Shown: in pieces, positions 10,201 through 19,412 of the stretch
Layout: each line of letters starts with the position of its first letter
Position numbering within the stretch: position 1 is the stretch's first letter
Assembly (NCBI RefSeq): GCF_035222275.1
Contig: NC_085882.1
Span: forward strand, 3,603,501 to 3,667,500
Direction of reading: 5' to 3'
DNA length: 64,000 bases
From: Podospora bellae-mahoneyi
Lineage: Eukaryota; Ascomycota; Sordariomycetes; Sordariales; Podosporaceae
The notes under the pieces: generated by a model
The model's input: the letters and a program-made list of their open reading frames with translations, nothing else
Database searches by the model: none
What the model was told of the DNA's origin: nothing
Program-made: the position numbers and the translations under genes

Positions 10201-11818
10201 GCTCAAGAAGGCGGCATACCAAGCCACTCCCCAAGCCGTTGCTGTTGCCATGGAGATGATCAAGAGGGCTCGCAATCGACCCAACTTTGGAAATGCTGGC
10301 GAAATCGACATCCTGCTCGATGCAGCCAAGGCTCGCCACCAAAGACGTCTCAGCAAAGGCCAAGCGAAATCGGATAGTCTCTTCGAGGCCGTGGACTTTG
10401 ATGAGAATTTCGACCGTGCAAACAAGTCCACTACCAGCGTAAAGCAGTTATTTGAGGGCACGGTTGGGTGTGAGGAGACTGTGAAGCTTCTCGAGGGATA
10501 CCAGGAAACAGTCCGCACGCTCAAGTCGCTTGATATGGACCCCAAGGAGAACATCCCATTCAACTTTCTCTTCCGAGGTCCACCTGGCACTGGGAAAACG
10601 ACGACCGCGAAGAAGATGGGCAAGGTATTTTACGACATGGGATTCCTGTCAACTGCAGAAGTGGTGGAGTGCTCTGCTACTGACCTCATCGGACAATATG
10701 TCGGCCAGACGGGACCCAAGGTGCAACAACTCTTGGACAAGGCTCTTGGGAAGGTACTGTTTGTGGATGAGGCGTATCGTCTAGCCGAGGGACATTTTGC
10801 CAAGGAAGCCATGGACGAATTGATGGATTCCGTCACCAAGGACCGCTACGTCAAGAAGCTGATCATCATCCTGGCGGGCTACGAAAAGGACATCAACCGC
10901 TTGATGTCCGTCAACTCGGGCCTCACCTCGCGCTTCCCAGCTGTGATTGATTTCCCATCGCTGACCGCCAATGAGTGTCTGAAACTTCTCTGCGAATTGC
11001 TCGGAAAGCAAAGGATGGGGCTCAAGAGGAGAGGCAAGGATTTTGATCTCACATGCCTTGTTGCAGCAACGGCTACCTTCAGGCGGGAGGTCATCGCCTA
11101 CTTTACCCACCTCGCCGCCCAAGACAACTGGGCCAGCGCGCGCGATGTTCAGAGTGTGTCCAGGGCCATTTTCAACAATATGTTGACAGACAAGACCGGG
11201 CTTGCCAGTGGCCGTCTGGTGCTGACCGAGGTCGTCGTGACTACCGCGCTGCGGACCATGCTGAATGAGCGGGCTTCTCGAAGCAACTTTGATGCGCCAA
11301 AGATTGACATCCAGGAGATACTCCGTCGACCGCAAGCCCCGCCGCCGCAGGGACTTCCCCATCGACCGGCTACGCGTACCACCACTGCCACGGAGATTCA
11401 GCAGAAAAAGGTTGCAGCAGAACCGGTTGTTGAGGACAAAGAAGAAGAGCCACCCACTGTTCCCGAGGTCAGCACAACGGACCCAAACAACAAAGACTCT
11501 TGGATCAAGCGAGACGCAGGTGTCAGTGATGCGGTCTGGGAACAGCTTCAGCGGGATCAGCGGGCGGAGGAGGAGCGTGAGGACGAATACAGGCAGCTGC
11601 TGGAGGCCAAGGAGAAAGCGACTGAGGAGGCGAGGGAGAGGATTGTGGCCAGGTTGTTGGCGGAGGAAGCTAGAAGAAGGAAGGAGGAGGCAATCAAGGA
11701 AAAGTTGAAGGCCATGGGCGTTTGCCCTGTTGGGTACCCGTGGATTAAGCAAGATACGGGGTACAGGTGCGCCGGAGGGTCGCACTTCATTGGGAATGTT
11801 GACTTGGGAAACGTGTGA
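4298..11818 (+). CDS. UPF1/ZNFX1-like SF1 helicase fused to three CbxX/CfxQ-type AAA+ ATPase domains
   Basis: Six exons: 4298-7253, 7319-7655, 8005-8166, 8237-8784, 8840-9742, 9831-11818. They give exactly 2298 codons including the stop (2297 aa). Helicase motifs: Walker A GPPGTGKS (501-508), II VEEA (766-769), III GDHKQL (792-797), V STIDNYQGEES (rebuilt across intron 1), VI ERLNVLITRAR. A Cys/His-rich stretch (about 1070-1155; CGVHKC, CRSRCH, CGRQNEGCVNC) resembles NFX1-type fingers, then a charged coiled coil (about 1155-1255). Three CbxX AAA+ modules follow with P-loops near 1331, 1608 and 1885, Walker B IDEAY/VDEAY, and SRFP or SRRFP box VII-like motifs. A second coiled coil and a C-terminal CPVGYPW...GYRCAGGSH motif close the protein. 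ZNFX1 relatives act on RNA in silencing or antiviral sensing; CbxX proteins remodel partners. The combined role is unknown. ATG context is ACCATGG. Confidence 0.93.
7656..8004 (+). other. Long pyrimidine-rich intron 2 of the helicase-AAA gene
   Basis: Donor GTATGT at 7656 and branch GCTAAC near 7985 lead to acceptor TACACAG ending at 8004. The intron is 349 bp where its neighbours are 55-88 bp. Most of the extra length is a T and T/C tract (about 7676-7912). Splicing joins ...GGCTELC to DTLLKCG, restoring the Cys/His run. Confidence 0.7.
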
Positions 11819-11937
11819 GGTTCCGGTGTTCACGCTGTACTCTGTATGACGCTGGCAATTTGTGGCACAAATAGGAACACCACTTACACCACTCAGTGGC
11901 AACAGCCACTGCTTGATCAGGGTCGTGGATTGAGTAC
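11819..11937. other. 3' flank of the helicase-AAA gene
   Basis: Short untranslated region between the stop at 11818 and the AT-rich repeat starting near 11938. No terminator-like element or coding signal is evident. Confidence 0.4.
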
Positions 11938-12129
11938 ATCGTTAGGCAATTTTATCTACCTACCTAATTACGTACTCTACACAAGAGAAATAATAAATAA
12001 GCTGAGATAGAAACTTTTATAGCTCGGATAAAGCTAAAATAGAAGGCTTCATAGCTTAGCTAAAGCTAGGAAAGGAAGTTTTATCGCTTGGATACAGTCC
12101 TATAAATGTTTGGATTTATAATTAAAAAA
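11938..12129 (+). repeat. AT-rich dispersed repeat, copy 1 (internal 32-bp units)
   Basis: This 192-bp block matches the reverse complement of 25520-25741 along its whole length, from ATCGTTAGGCA at the left, through AGAGAAATAATAAATAAG, to TATAATTAAAAA at the right. Inside are about three degenerate 32-bp units, for example TAGCTCGGATAAAGCTAAAA followed by TAGCTTAGCTAAAGCTAGGA. No terminal inverted repeat or target duplication is visible, so the class (MITE, minisatellite or a remnant) is open. Confidence 0.75.
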
Positions 12130-12151
12130 GAACGGTAGGAAGAAGTTATTG

Positions 12152-12730
12152 CGTAATCTTGTCAAGCCAGATCGTCCCTTACTTTACTTCAAGTTTCCTG
12201 CTATTACCTACTCGGAAACCTTGACCAAGGCTTCTTTGTCAGAGGTGCCGTGGTTACTAGTTTTGGACAACGTGGACGATCCGAGGCTTAATGGTTCCTA
12301 CCTCCCTTCAACAGACTGAGGCTCTATCCTCATGGCCGTCAGAAATACGTCAACACATTTCACGCCAGCAAAATAGACTTGGGTTGTCCACCCGCTCGGT
12401 AGGGAGGAGAGCCCTACGCTTTTAATGAGTCAGCATGCCCGAGCGGAGGAAGACACCAAGGCAGCAGGCGAAATTTGCAAAGAGCTTTGCGGCTTTCGAT
12501 TGGCTATAACTCAAGTCGCCGGATTCGTCACCAACGCAAATTGTAGCCTGGTTGAGATGGTGATGATGTTCAAGAGTTTGTTTGATGTGAAGGCCATCCT
12601 TCAGAACCAGGAGGGACCCGTCGATGCCTTGTAGCACGAGCACACCCGATCCAACGTCTGGGATGTCTCGTTTTCGAGGCTCAAACAGCCGGTGAGAGAT
12701 CCACTTGGAGACGTGGTGGAATGTAACCAC
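12152..12730 (+). pseudogene. Dead NB-ARC (NLR/STAND) gene fragment
   Basis: One reading frame (first bases at positions equal to 2 modulo 3) shows the second half of an NB-ARC domain: WLLVLDNVDDPRL (Walker B region, 12251-12289), GSILMAVRN (RNBS-B/sensor region), VVHPLGREES, then EICKELCGFRLAITQVAGF (GLPLA region) and CSLVEM, followed by VWDVSFSRL, which in fungal NLRs opens the winged-helix part. Three in-frame stops interrupt it (near 12320, 12374 and 12632); at least the first is explained by CGA to TGA, as RIP would give. The P-loop half and all of the N- and C-terminal domains are missing. No start or expressed frame is supported. Confidence 0.75.
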
Positions 12731-12844
12731 CGGCGCATGCCGTGGTATTCAGTCGAGAACCCTTAAATCACCCACGCATATGGCGGCACGGAGAAAATTG
12801 TAACTAAGCTTGTATTTAAGTTGTATTGCAGAAATCCAAAAGGG

Positions 12845-12930
12845 CCGGTTGGTGTAGTGAAACTATGGTGTTGGACCCGTGATAATGGTGAAGATATGGG
12901 AAGAAGGGACGAAACAGAGGGATCAGAACG
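12845..12930 (-). pseudogene. Relic of the 5' end of a second copy of the 3263 nuclease-like gene
   Basis: On the + strand this block reads CCGGTTGGTGTAG, then TATGGTGTTGG, then AATGGTGAAGATATGGGAAG and CAGAGGGATNAGAA. The same pieces in the same order occupy 3219-3330, which covers codons 10-16 and the start region of the gene beginning at 3263 plus its 5' flank. The copy lacks about 35 bases containing the first codons and has a few small insertions. To its left lies unrelated NLR relic sequence, so the rest of the copy is gone. Confidence 0.65.
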
Positions 12931-13267
12931 TCTCCCCATCTGACCTTTCTATCATCAATCCCTCCTCATCCCGATAGACTGTGCCTACCTTGTAACCACG
13001 CTCAAACACGCCCGTTTCGAATTCTCATCACGCTGGTCATATCTCCAACTCCATCGCTTCACAAAGGTTATCATGTACTACATCATTTCCATAGAGGTTT
13101 TCAACCATCTGCATCAAGGTTCTCATACACCCATGCTTAAAGCAAGGCACTATACATCCCCCTTACGGACTCGACTTCTTCACCATCCATCATCAACAAC
13201 AACAACAACAACAACCACTAATCCTCACAAGGTTCAACACAGTACTCAACCCTCCCAACCCATCAAC
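12931..13267. other. Intergenic 12931-13267
   Basis: Pyrimidine-rich sequence with a (CAA)n run at about 13194-13212, like a fungal promoter and 5' leader for the small frame at 13268. Nothing else is seen. Confidence 0.4.
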
Positions 13268-13456
13268 ATGAGCGAGAACAACCCCCCTCCCAAGACCCTC
13301 AGTCCGATTCCGGTTGCGGGAGCTTCCCTGATTTCAAATACAACGACGGAAACAAACCTAAAACCCCAGCTGTCGCGGCTTTGGAGGAGAGTTTCGGCAA
13401 CACACGACGTTGATGATCCAGCCGCGGCGTGGCACTGGAGCCATTGCCCACTGTGA
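13268..13456 (+). CDS. Small hypothetical protein, 62 aa
   Basis: ATG at 13268 sits in a good context (ATCAACATGAG) after a C/A-rich leader with CAACAA repeats, which is common before fungal starts. The product (MSENNPPPKTLSPIPV...) is Pro/Ser/Thr-rich at the N-terminus with no recognised domain. An A-rich tract follows at 13509-13540. The frame is short enough to be chance, so this is a weak call; the 5' leader is the only support. Confidence 0.3.
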   Translation: MSENNPPPKTLSPIPVAGASLISNTTTETNLKPQLSRLWRRVSATHDVDDPAAAWHWSHCPL

Positions 13457-13760
13457 TATCGGTCCCAGCTGTAGGGTCTAGAATGGCGGGATGTCGACAG
13501 CGTTGGAAGAAAAAATCCAGAAAAAAAAAGAAAAAAAAACCGTGTTGATTTACATTGTATGATGTTATGGAGCCGAGCTTGGGGGTTCACCCAGTTGAGT
13601 TGGCTGTCTGGAATATGTAGTAGATATCAGTGCAGCTATGCGAAGGACGTTTTCCCAAGGTAGCAATCCAAGATTTGGTTCTTTAAACATTGTGAGACCA
13701 GCCATAGTGACACCCCGACACGCTGACAAATTTTCCTCCCCGAAAGGTTGCAAAGACGCC
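13457..13760. other. Intergenic 13457-13760
   Basis: This holds the 3' side of the CorA-like gene (-) and an A-rich tract (13509-13540). No gene is seen. Confidence 0.4.
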
Positions 13761-16700
13761 CTAAACATTATTATCAGACCCCCGAACTGTTAGCCCTGCA
13801 GGGCTTCCACTTCCATCGTCCCCGTTCAGCTGGCTTCCGTTCATGTCTTGCGCAGATCTGTTATCTCTCTCTTCATGATGTGACACTCTTGGATGGGCGC
13901 TAGTCGATCCATAAGCGTTGGGTGGCGTGTCGCGAGGCCATGTGCTCACTCGAAGACGCGGGGACTTATCCCGTCGCCGTTTATCCCAGGACCGTCGACC
14001 CGCGGTATTGCGTCGCTGCTCCTGTCCCATTTCTGTGAAGAAGTGAACAGTCTGTATTCCATTCCCATTGGCATGCCTGGTAGGTTTCCCCTGATCTTTG
14101 TCCTCATCTTGGGAGTCCTTTCCGTCCCTGCCTTTCTTTCCCTTCCCATCCTCTTTCTGCTTCTTCTTTTGATTTCGTTGGTTCCGACGCAGCTTCTTCG
14201 CCCTCCTCACCTCTTCCTTCATGTCCAGCACCATTTTCTCCGTTTTCTGCATCATCGAAGTCGAGCACCACTCGTCACTAAAGGTGAGCCAGAATCGATA
14301 GAGACCGGAGTATATAAGCACCGAGGTGGTGAGCAGTTTGAACAGAGACCATATGAAGGCGCGAAGGAGGTTGGAAAAGGCAATGACTACGGAAAGGAAA
14401 ATGACGCCAAATGAAATGGGCACTGCCGTAGGTTAGGCCGGGAAACTACAGAATAATCCGGAGAGGACTTTGAGGGAATCTTACAAATGAACTTTAATTG
14501 CTCCCATACACTCCATGGATTATCGCTGCCGCCAAATTCGTAATTATTCATGCCAAATATCGAGGCAATAAATGACAAGGGGAGCTATTGCCGCAGTTAG
14601 CCAGAGCGTTTCCTTAGTTGCCATAGCTCAAGTGTCACGAGTTGCAGTTACTTACAAAGATAATAGTGATGACAGTAAACATCATGATAGCCCGCCCCTG
14701 GCGAACTGCCTCTTCGGCTTGCTTGACCGATTCCCATGCCTGAACGACACTTGCCTGTTGTTGCTTGAGAGACAGAAGATCGGTGACCTGAGCTCGGAAT
14801 TAGTGACTTGTATGGCGGCGTAGTAGGTGGTCAAACTCACACTTTGGGCCGTACTCTCAGCCCCCTTCTTCAGCCCCTCAAGCTCATCAAGTCGATCGTC
14901 CACTTCGGCAAGAAGTTCTTGAGACTGCATTCGAAACCACAGAAGCTGGTCGCGCTTCTCCTCCATTTTGATATACTTTTCCATGTTCTCAGTGGTACTG
15001 TGTGCCCTTCTTGACGTCCCTCGGTCATGTTGGACAGCGCCTTCCTTCCACCGGCCGTCGGGATCGAGAATGTGCTCTACATGCTTGCAAAACCGTTTGA
15101 TCACCTCTCTCTGCTTCTTGTGAACATGAATCATGATGTCGAGCTCATCAATGATGTCCTTGACCTCTCTTTGCAGCTTCCCTTCTGGATGAATGTCCAA
15201 GAGGGGCACGTGCAGGTCAGATGAGTCGATGTACTTGGATCTCGAGCGGTAGATTTTGGATGCCTTTTGTGTCCAATGCCAGACATGTTGGAAGGATATC
15301 GTGTGTTGATTCGTCTTGCAACACGTCTAAGTAAAAGAAGCCCGCCAAGAGTCTCAAGAGGACGAACTTACCACATTACCAATAGCTTCTGAGAAGATGT
15401 CCATCACCTGTGGTTGGCTGTCCTGCGACAGGATTAGCTGCAATTACTCAAAGATTGCTGAAGGAAAACAAACCTCAGTCTTGGTTCGATCAAAGAAGGT
15501 GTTGCAACATTCGTCGAGGATGATCAGAGCCAAGTCATACACCGACCTGACCTGATTCTTGCGGGCAAACTTCAGCCTTTGACGAATAGACTTGTGCACC
15601 CCCGAAAGATCCTGCTTGTTGAACCCGTAGCGCTTGGGAAATGAGGTGATAATTGTCTTCTCGTCCAAAACCCACATCCAGAGCTGATCGACCATCACGA
15701 GCTGAGAGATCTTGCGAATGTCACTCCGGCAGTGCTCGCAGCCATGTTTATCCGTCTTGTCCCAGTGGTCAGTCCACTTCAGTGTGACGTCGACATTGTC
15801 GTTATCCGAGCTTTGATGGAATACTCCCTTGAGCCGGCTCCATGGACCGGACTCTGTTGTAGTTGGCTGTGGCTCGAGTCGGTGACAAAAGTCCAGATTC
15901 ATATTTGTTCCCCGATAGACAACCTGGTCCCTGTCTCGGACCTTGGTGGTCTTCAAGGTCCAGTAGTAGGACTGATCAAGCGTTCGGCGGGGGTGAAGAG
16001 GTGGATCATGGTACAGATACTTCTCCAGCATTCGTTGGTCTCGATAAGTAGATATGGCTTCGTAGAGTCTTGCCGCGTCAATCAGGTACTGTCCGAGAGG
16101 GTTGTTGATCTTGAGCCTGCCATTGTCATCTATTTCAATCCGCTGTTTGCTTCTACCGACAGAAACAAGTCTGTCCATCAAATCAGCCAGATCGTTCACA
16201 CCTTGTGACGGGGCCGTCGAGCGCTTCTGGTCGCCGCTCTGAGTAGTCTTTTCATCGTTTTGATCCCTGTTATCTGTGTGTAATATGCGCTTCGCACCCG
16301 GCTCCAAGTCCTTCCTCTGTTCTATGCGCGTCTTGCGTTTCTCATAGGCGATGTTTTCGTTTCTTTTGCGCTGTTGCTCCGACTCGATATCAATCATCTT
16401 CGCCATCTTGTTTCTCATTCTGTCGGTATCCCAGTGTAGATAGGGCATCTGTGTCGAGACATAGGGTCAGTGATACCCGAGCAGAGGTGTGGAGAGTTTG
16501 GTTGACGGACGAAGAGGACTATATTCTTTGGATTATCTTCAATTTCGGTAACCTCTGCAGCAATGTCAGGTTGGCTTTTCTTGGGTTTCGGATGAATGTC
16601 ATCACATACCAGACGATATTCTCTCACAGAGAGGTCTCATATGTCTCGCATGCACAACACCACTTCGAGCTCCATGTTGCTGACCACGCCAAAACTGAGG

Positions 16701-18131
16701 CCTCAGAAGCATCTGAGTGTGTGTCTTGACAGATCGATCCCTTGATGCGTTGCTGAGGTCAATGTTGAGATGGCTTTCACCATAGTATCTAGCTATCGCT
16801 TTCTAGGATTGGGATAAGTCAATGTTCATTCATCAATAAAAGGGAAAGCAGACTGTACCTCGACCCACTATATACCGGGTTAGCATCAGAACAACGCACT
16901 TTAGCAGCGGTTAATCAGGACAACTCACGTGCATGTTGTTGGACGGCAGATGGAAATATCGTATTCTTGTGGGGTCGTCGACCTTGATAACATCCCTAGC
17001 AAGAATACTAGGCCCCGGTGCGGGAGATGACTCCGAATCTCCGTCTGCACCAAGAACAATGTTCATAGCTAGACGCTGGTCCGGAAATCTACCCTTGAAT
17101 CTTGGATCTTGAAGTTCCTCCTCGTAAGGTTCGAGATACTGAACATGCGAGCTCTGTGTTGGTGACAAAGTCGGTGCTCGGCTAGTTGTGTCGTTGTGAA
17201 AGGTCTCCCGTGTTGGTGACGACGTTAGTGTCCTTGAGCGAGGATCCGTGGTGGGTACTGCGTTTAGTGCTGTAGATGTCCAGTCCTCGGCTTTCTTGCG
17301 TGTGTACTGAATGAGGTATGCGTTTACATCTCGCTCGAGATCGTACTCTGCTGATTTGGAATCGGTTGCCGGTGTGCTTTTGCGAATGCGTTCCACTATC
17401 TTTTCGACCTCTTCCCTTCCGGGCTCTGGTCTTGATTCGGGGTCAACATTAGGGAGCCGTGCTGCTGTTCTAGGTGGATTCTCGGCGATTGGTCTATTGC
17501 GCTTCCATGCTTGAACCTTCTCCAAGCCGGCCAGATATGACGTTGATCCCCTCCAATTCTTCCCACTTTCTTCAACACAAGTCACAAAGTGATCAGTTCT
17601 TGTGATGTTCGTTGATTCCTGCAAGCAAGGCCCGCTTGAGCCTGCTACAGGGGGCGAGCTTGGTACTGTTCCCTTGACAGCCTGTCGAAGGATGTCGGTT
17701 CTTCTGTACTGAGCTTCAATTGCGACAGCGGTACTCTCGATCGTCTTATCTCTACGCTTTTTTGCGGCTCGTGTAATCTCATCGTCTGGACGGTTTTCAT
17801 TTTCGGGGAGCGATTTCAGATACTCCTTCTCAAGGAGGAACTCATGCTGCCAGATAGGGCTGTTGTCGGGGTCAAGAAAGTAACTGGCACGGTCTGCGAT
17901 GTTGATGCATCCAAAATAATGCTTGGTGTGATCTCTGATAGCCTCAGGAGGGTGGTACTCGGAAGAAAAGCATGTCGGGGGTGCGCATTCGGAATCAAAA
18001 GCGCGTGTGACCGAGTGATGCCCCGGCTTTAGGACACCGGGATTCTGGCTCCTTGCTTTGGGGGCCCGACGCTGGTAATGCTGGTGTAGATGTCGAGATG
18101 CCATCGTGGTCTGCCAGTTGTGTCGAGTCAT
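13761..18131 (-). CDS. CorA-like membrane protein (fungal Mg2+ transporter-like family), 10 exons
   Basis: Exons (minus, high to low): 18131-16929, 16867-16859, 16802-16610, 16554-16511, 16448-15474, 15422-15372, 15326-14841, 14787-14656, 14584-14485, 14422-13761; total 1285 codons. Family motifs appear once spliced: RYFHLPSNNM then WVE then KAIARYYGE; FWRGQQHG; GVVHARHMRPLCERIS; MPYLHWDTDR; LHPRRTLDQSYYWTL; RDRDQVVYRG; DLHVPLLD. Near the C-terminus are two membrane helices, with the CorA signature as FGMN at the end of the first (about 1041-1044) and PISFGVIFLSV in the second. A basic coiled tail (KKLRRNQRNQKKKQKE) follows. Known CorA proteins are pentameric divalent-metal channels; in this long fungal family transport is unproven. 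The start is uncertain: an open Ser/Pro-rich frame at 18432-17995 could be an upstream exon. Confidence 0.88.
16859..16867 (-). other. 9-nt micro-exon (Trp-Val-Glu) of the CorA-like gene
   Basis: The micro-exon TGGGTCGAG is flanked by intron 16928-16868 (donor GTGAGT, branch GCTAAC, acceptor TATATAG) and intron 16858-16803 (donor GTACAG, acceptor CCTAG). Both junctions are phase 0. Inclusion rebuilds NNMH-WVE-KAIARYYGE, and the family reads NNM.WVE.AIARYYGE, so the three residues are expected. Confidence 0.75.
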
Positions 18132-19412
18132 AGGGCTGAGTAGATCTGCTCTTCATGGGAGCGACCGGTTCTATATAAGGAGGTCCGCTGTACCGAGGCC
18201 GACATATTTGCCCGCTGGCTCCGACAGGATATATGGACGAGGCTCTGGATAAGCCGCTTGACGATCGGTGAAGTGATGGTGAATCAGGGGATTGCGCAAG
18301 AAGTCCATGTTCGTAATTGGAACCCTGCATGTCCCAACATCCCGGGCTGAGTGTAGCGGCCAATCGTGCGGGCAGCTTCGTGACACAGCTGGGCATATTG
18401 GGTGATGGCGGCGGCGTAGCTTCTGCAGTTCGTCCAAACTAGCAATTGGCCAATAATCTCACTGATGCTCCCAGCCGTGTCACAAAAGGAGAGGCGATGG
18501 TGTGGTTGCACTCAGGTGAAGAGGGTGTTGTCGACGAGGCTCCGGAGAGACTCCAAAACCGGATAACAATTCAAACATGGAAACACGGTGACGAGAGTGT
18601 TACCAGAAACAGAAATGCGAATTGGGGGCTGAAGTCAACGGATCTTGATGGATGGCATGGCGAGGCTCGCAGTTGCTGTGTGCTGTCAGGCAGCCCCTCC
18701 ATCCCCCGCCAGTTGTAAATTCTTATCTGCCCCTCACGTCACACATTAATTCACCAATCAATCGATCTTAGTTCTATCCCAAGATCTATCACAGCTTTTA
18801 CTGTCCCACCCCGGCTATAGTAGCTCTTTGCATGGCCAATGTGCGATTTCTTCACCATAGCATTTATGATAGTCAATCTCGGCCTGCAAGACTCCTACCT
18901 TAGCCTTCTGTTTTTACGATCCTGCCCGTCTTCTTATTGTGAATAACTCCCAGATCATACCGGGTATCTTACCTAGGAAATTACCGTTTTTCTGGGCTAT
19001 TTATTGTACGGGAGCCTTGCTGGTTCTGACGTTGAAGAAGCCCTGACGGGAATCAGGTTCATCTCATGCATAACTATATACATGGCTCCAACAGGCATTA
19101 GATGAGTGTGCACAATACTCCCCACAAGTATTAATTGTTCCTGTTAACTGTGGGAAACGAAGAATGAACAAACGTTCGGTGATTGAGTCGCAACCCACCA
19201 AAGCTCAGAAGTTGCCTCTGAGCTAACGATATGCAGTTCCTGACACGATCCCAACCGGGGCGGGGAAACTCTTCGGATCAAGATACGTCATGCATTCAGC
19301 TTTGACGGCCTCACGATGGCGAAGACATGATCACATAAGAGCTGATTCCCTCTTTTCTTTCTCCAAGGGGATTTTGACGCGTTCTCGGAGGATTTGACGT
19401 AATTAAGAGGAA
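18132..19412. other. Intergenic 18132-19412, divergent between CorA-like and SDR genes
   Basis: A TATA-like TTATATAG on the minus strand (18171-18179) lies just upstream of the annotated CorA-like start. The minus-strand open frame 18432-17995 (…TPPPSPN…RYSGPPYIEPVAPMKS…) looks like the low-complexity N-terminus seen in such proteins and may be an unplaced exon. The rest (18720-19400) is AT-rich with no gene. Confidence 0.4.

Noticed and set aside
16555-16760. Apparent frameshift in the CorA-like exon near 16720
   Set aside because: A recount of the ACACAC run showed the exon is in frame throughout.
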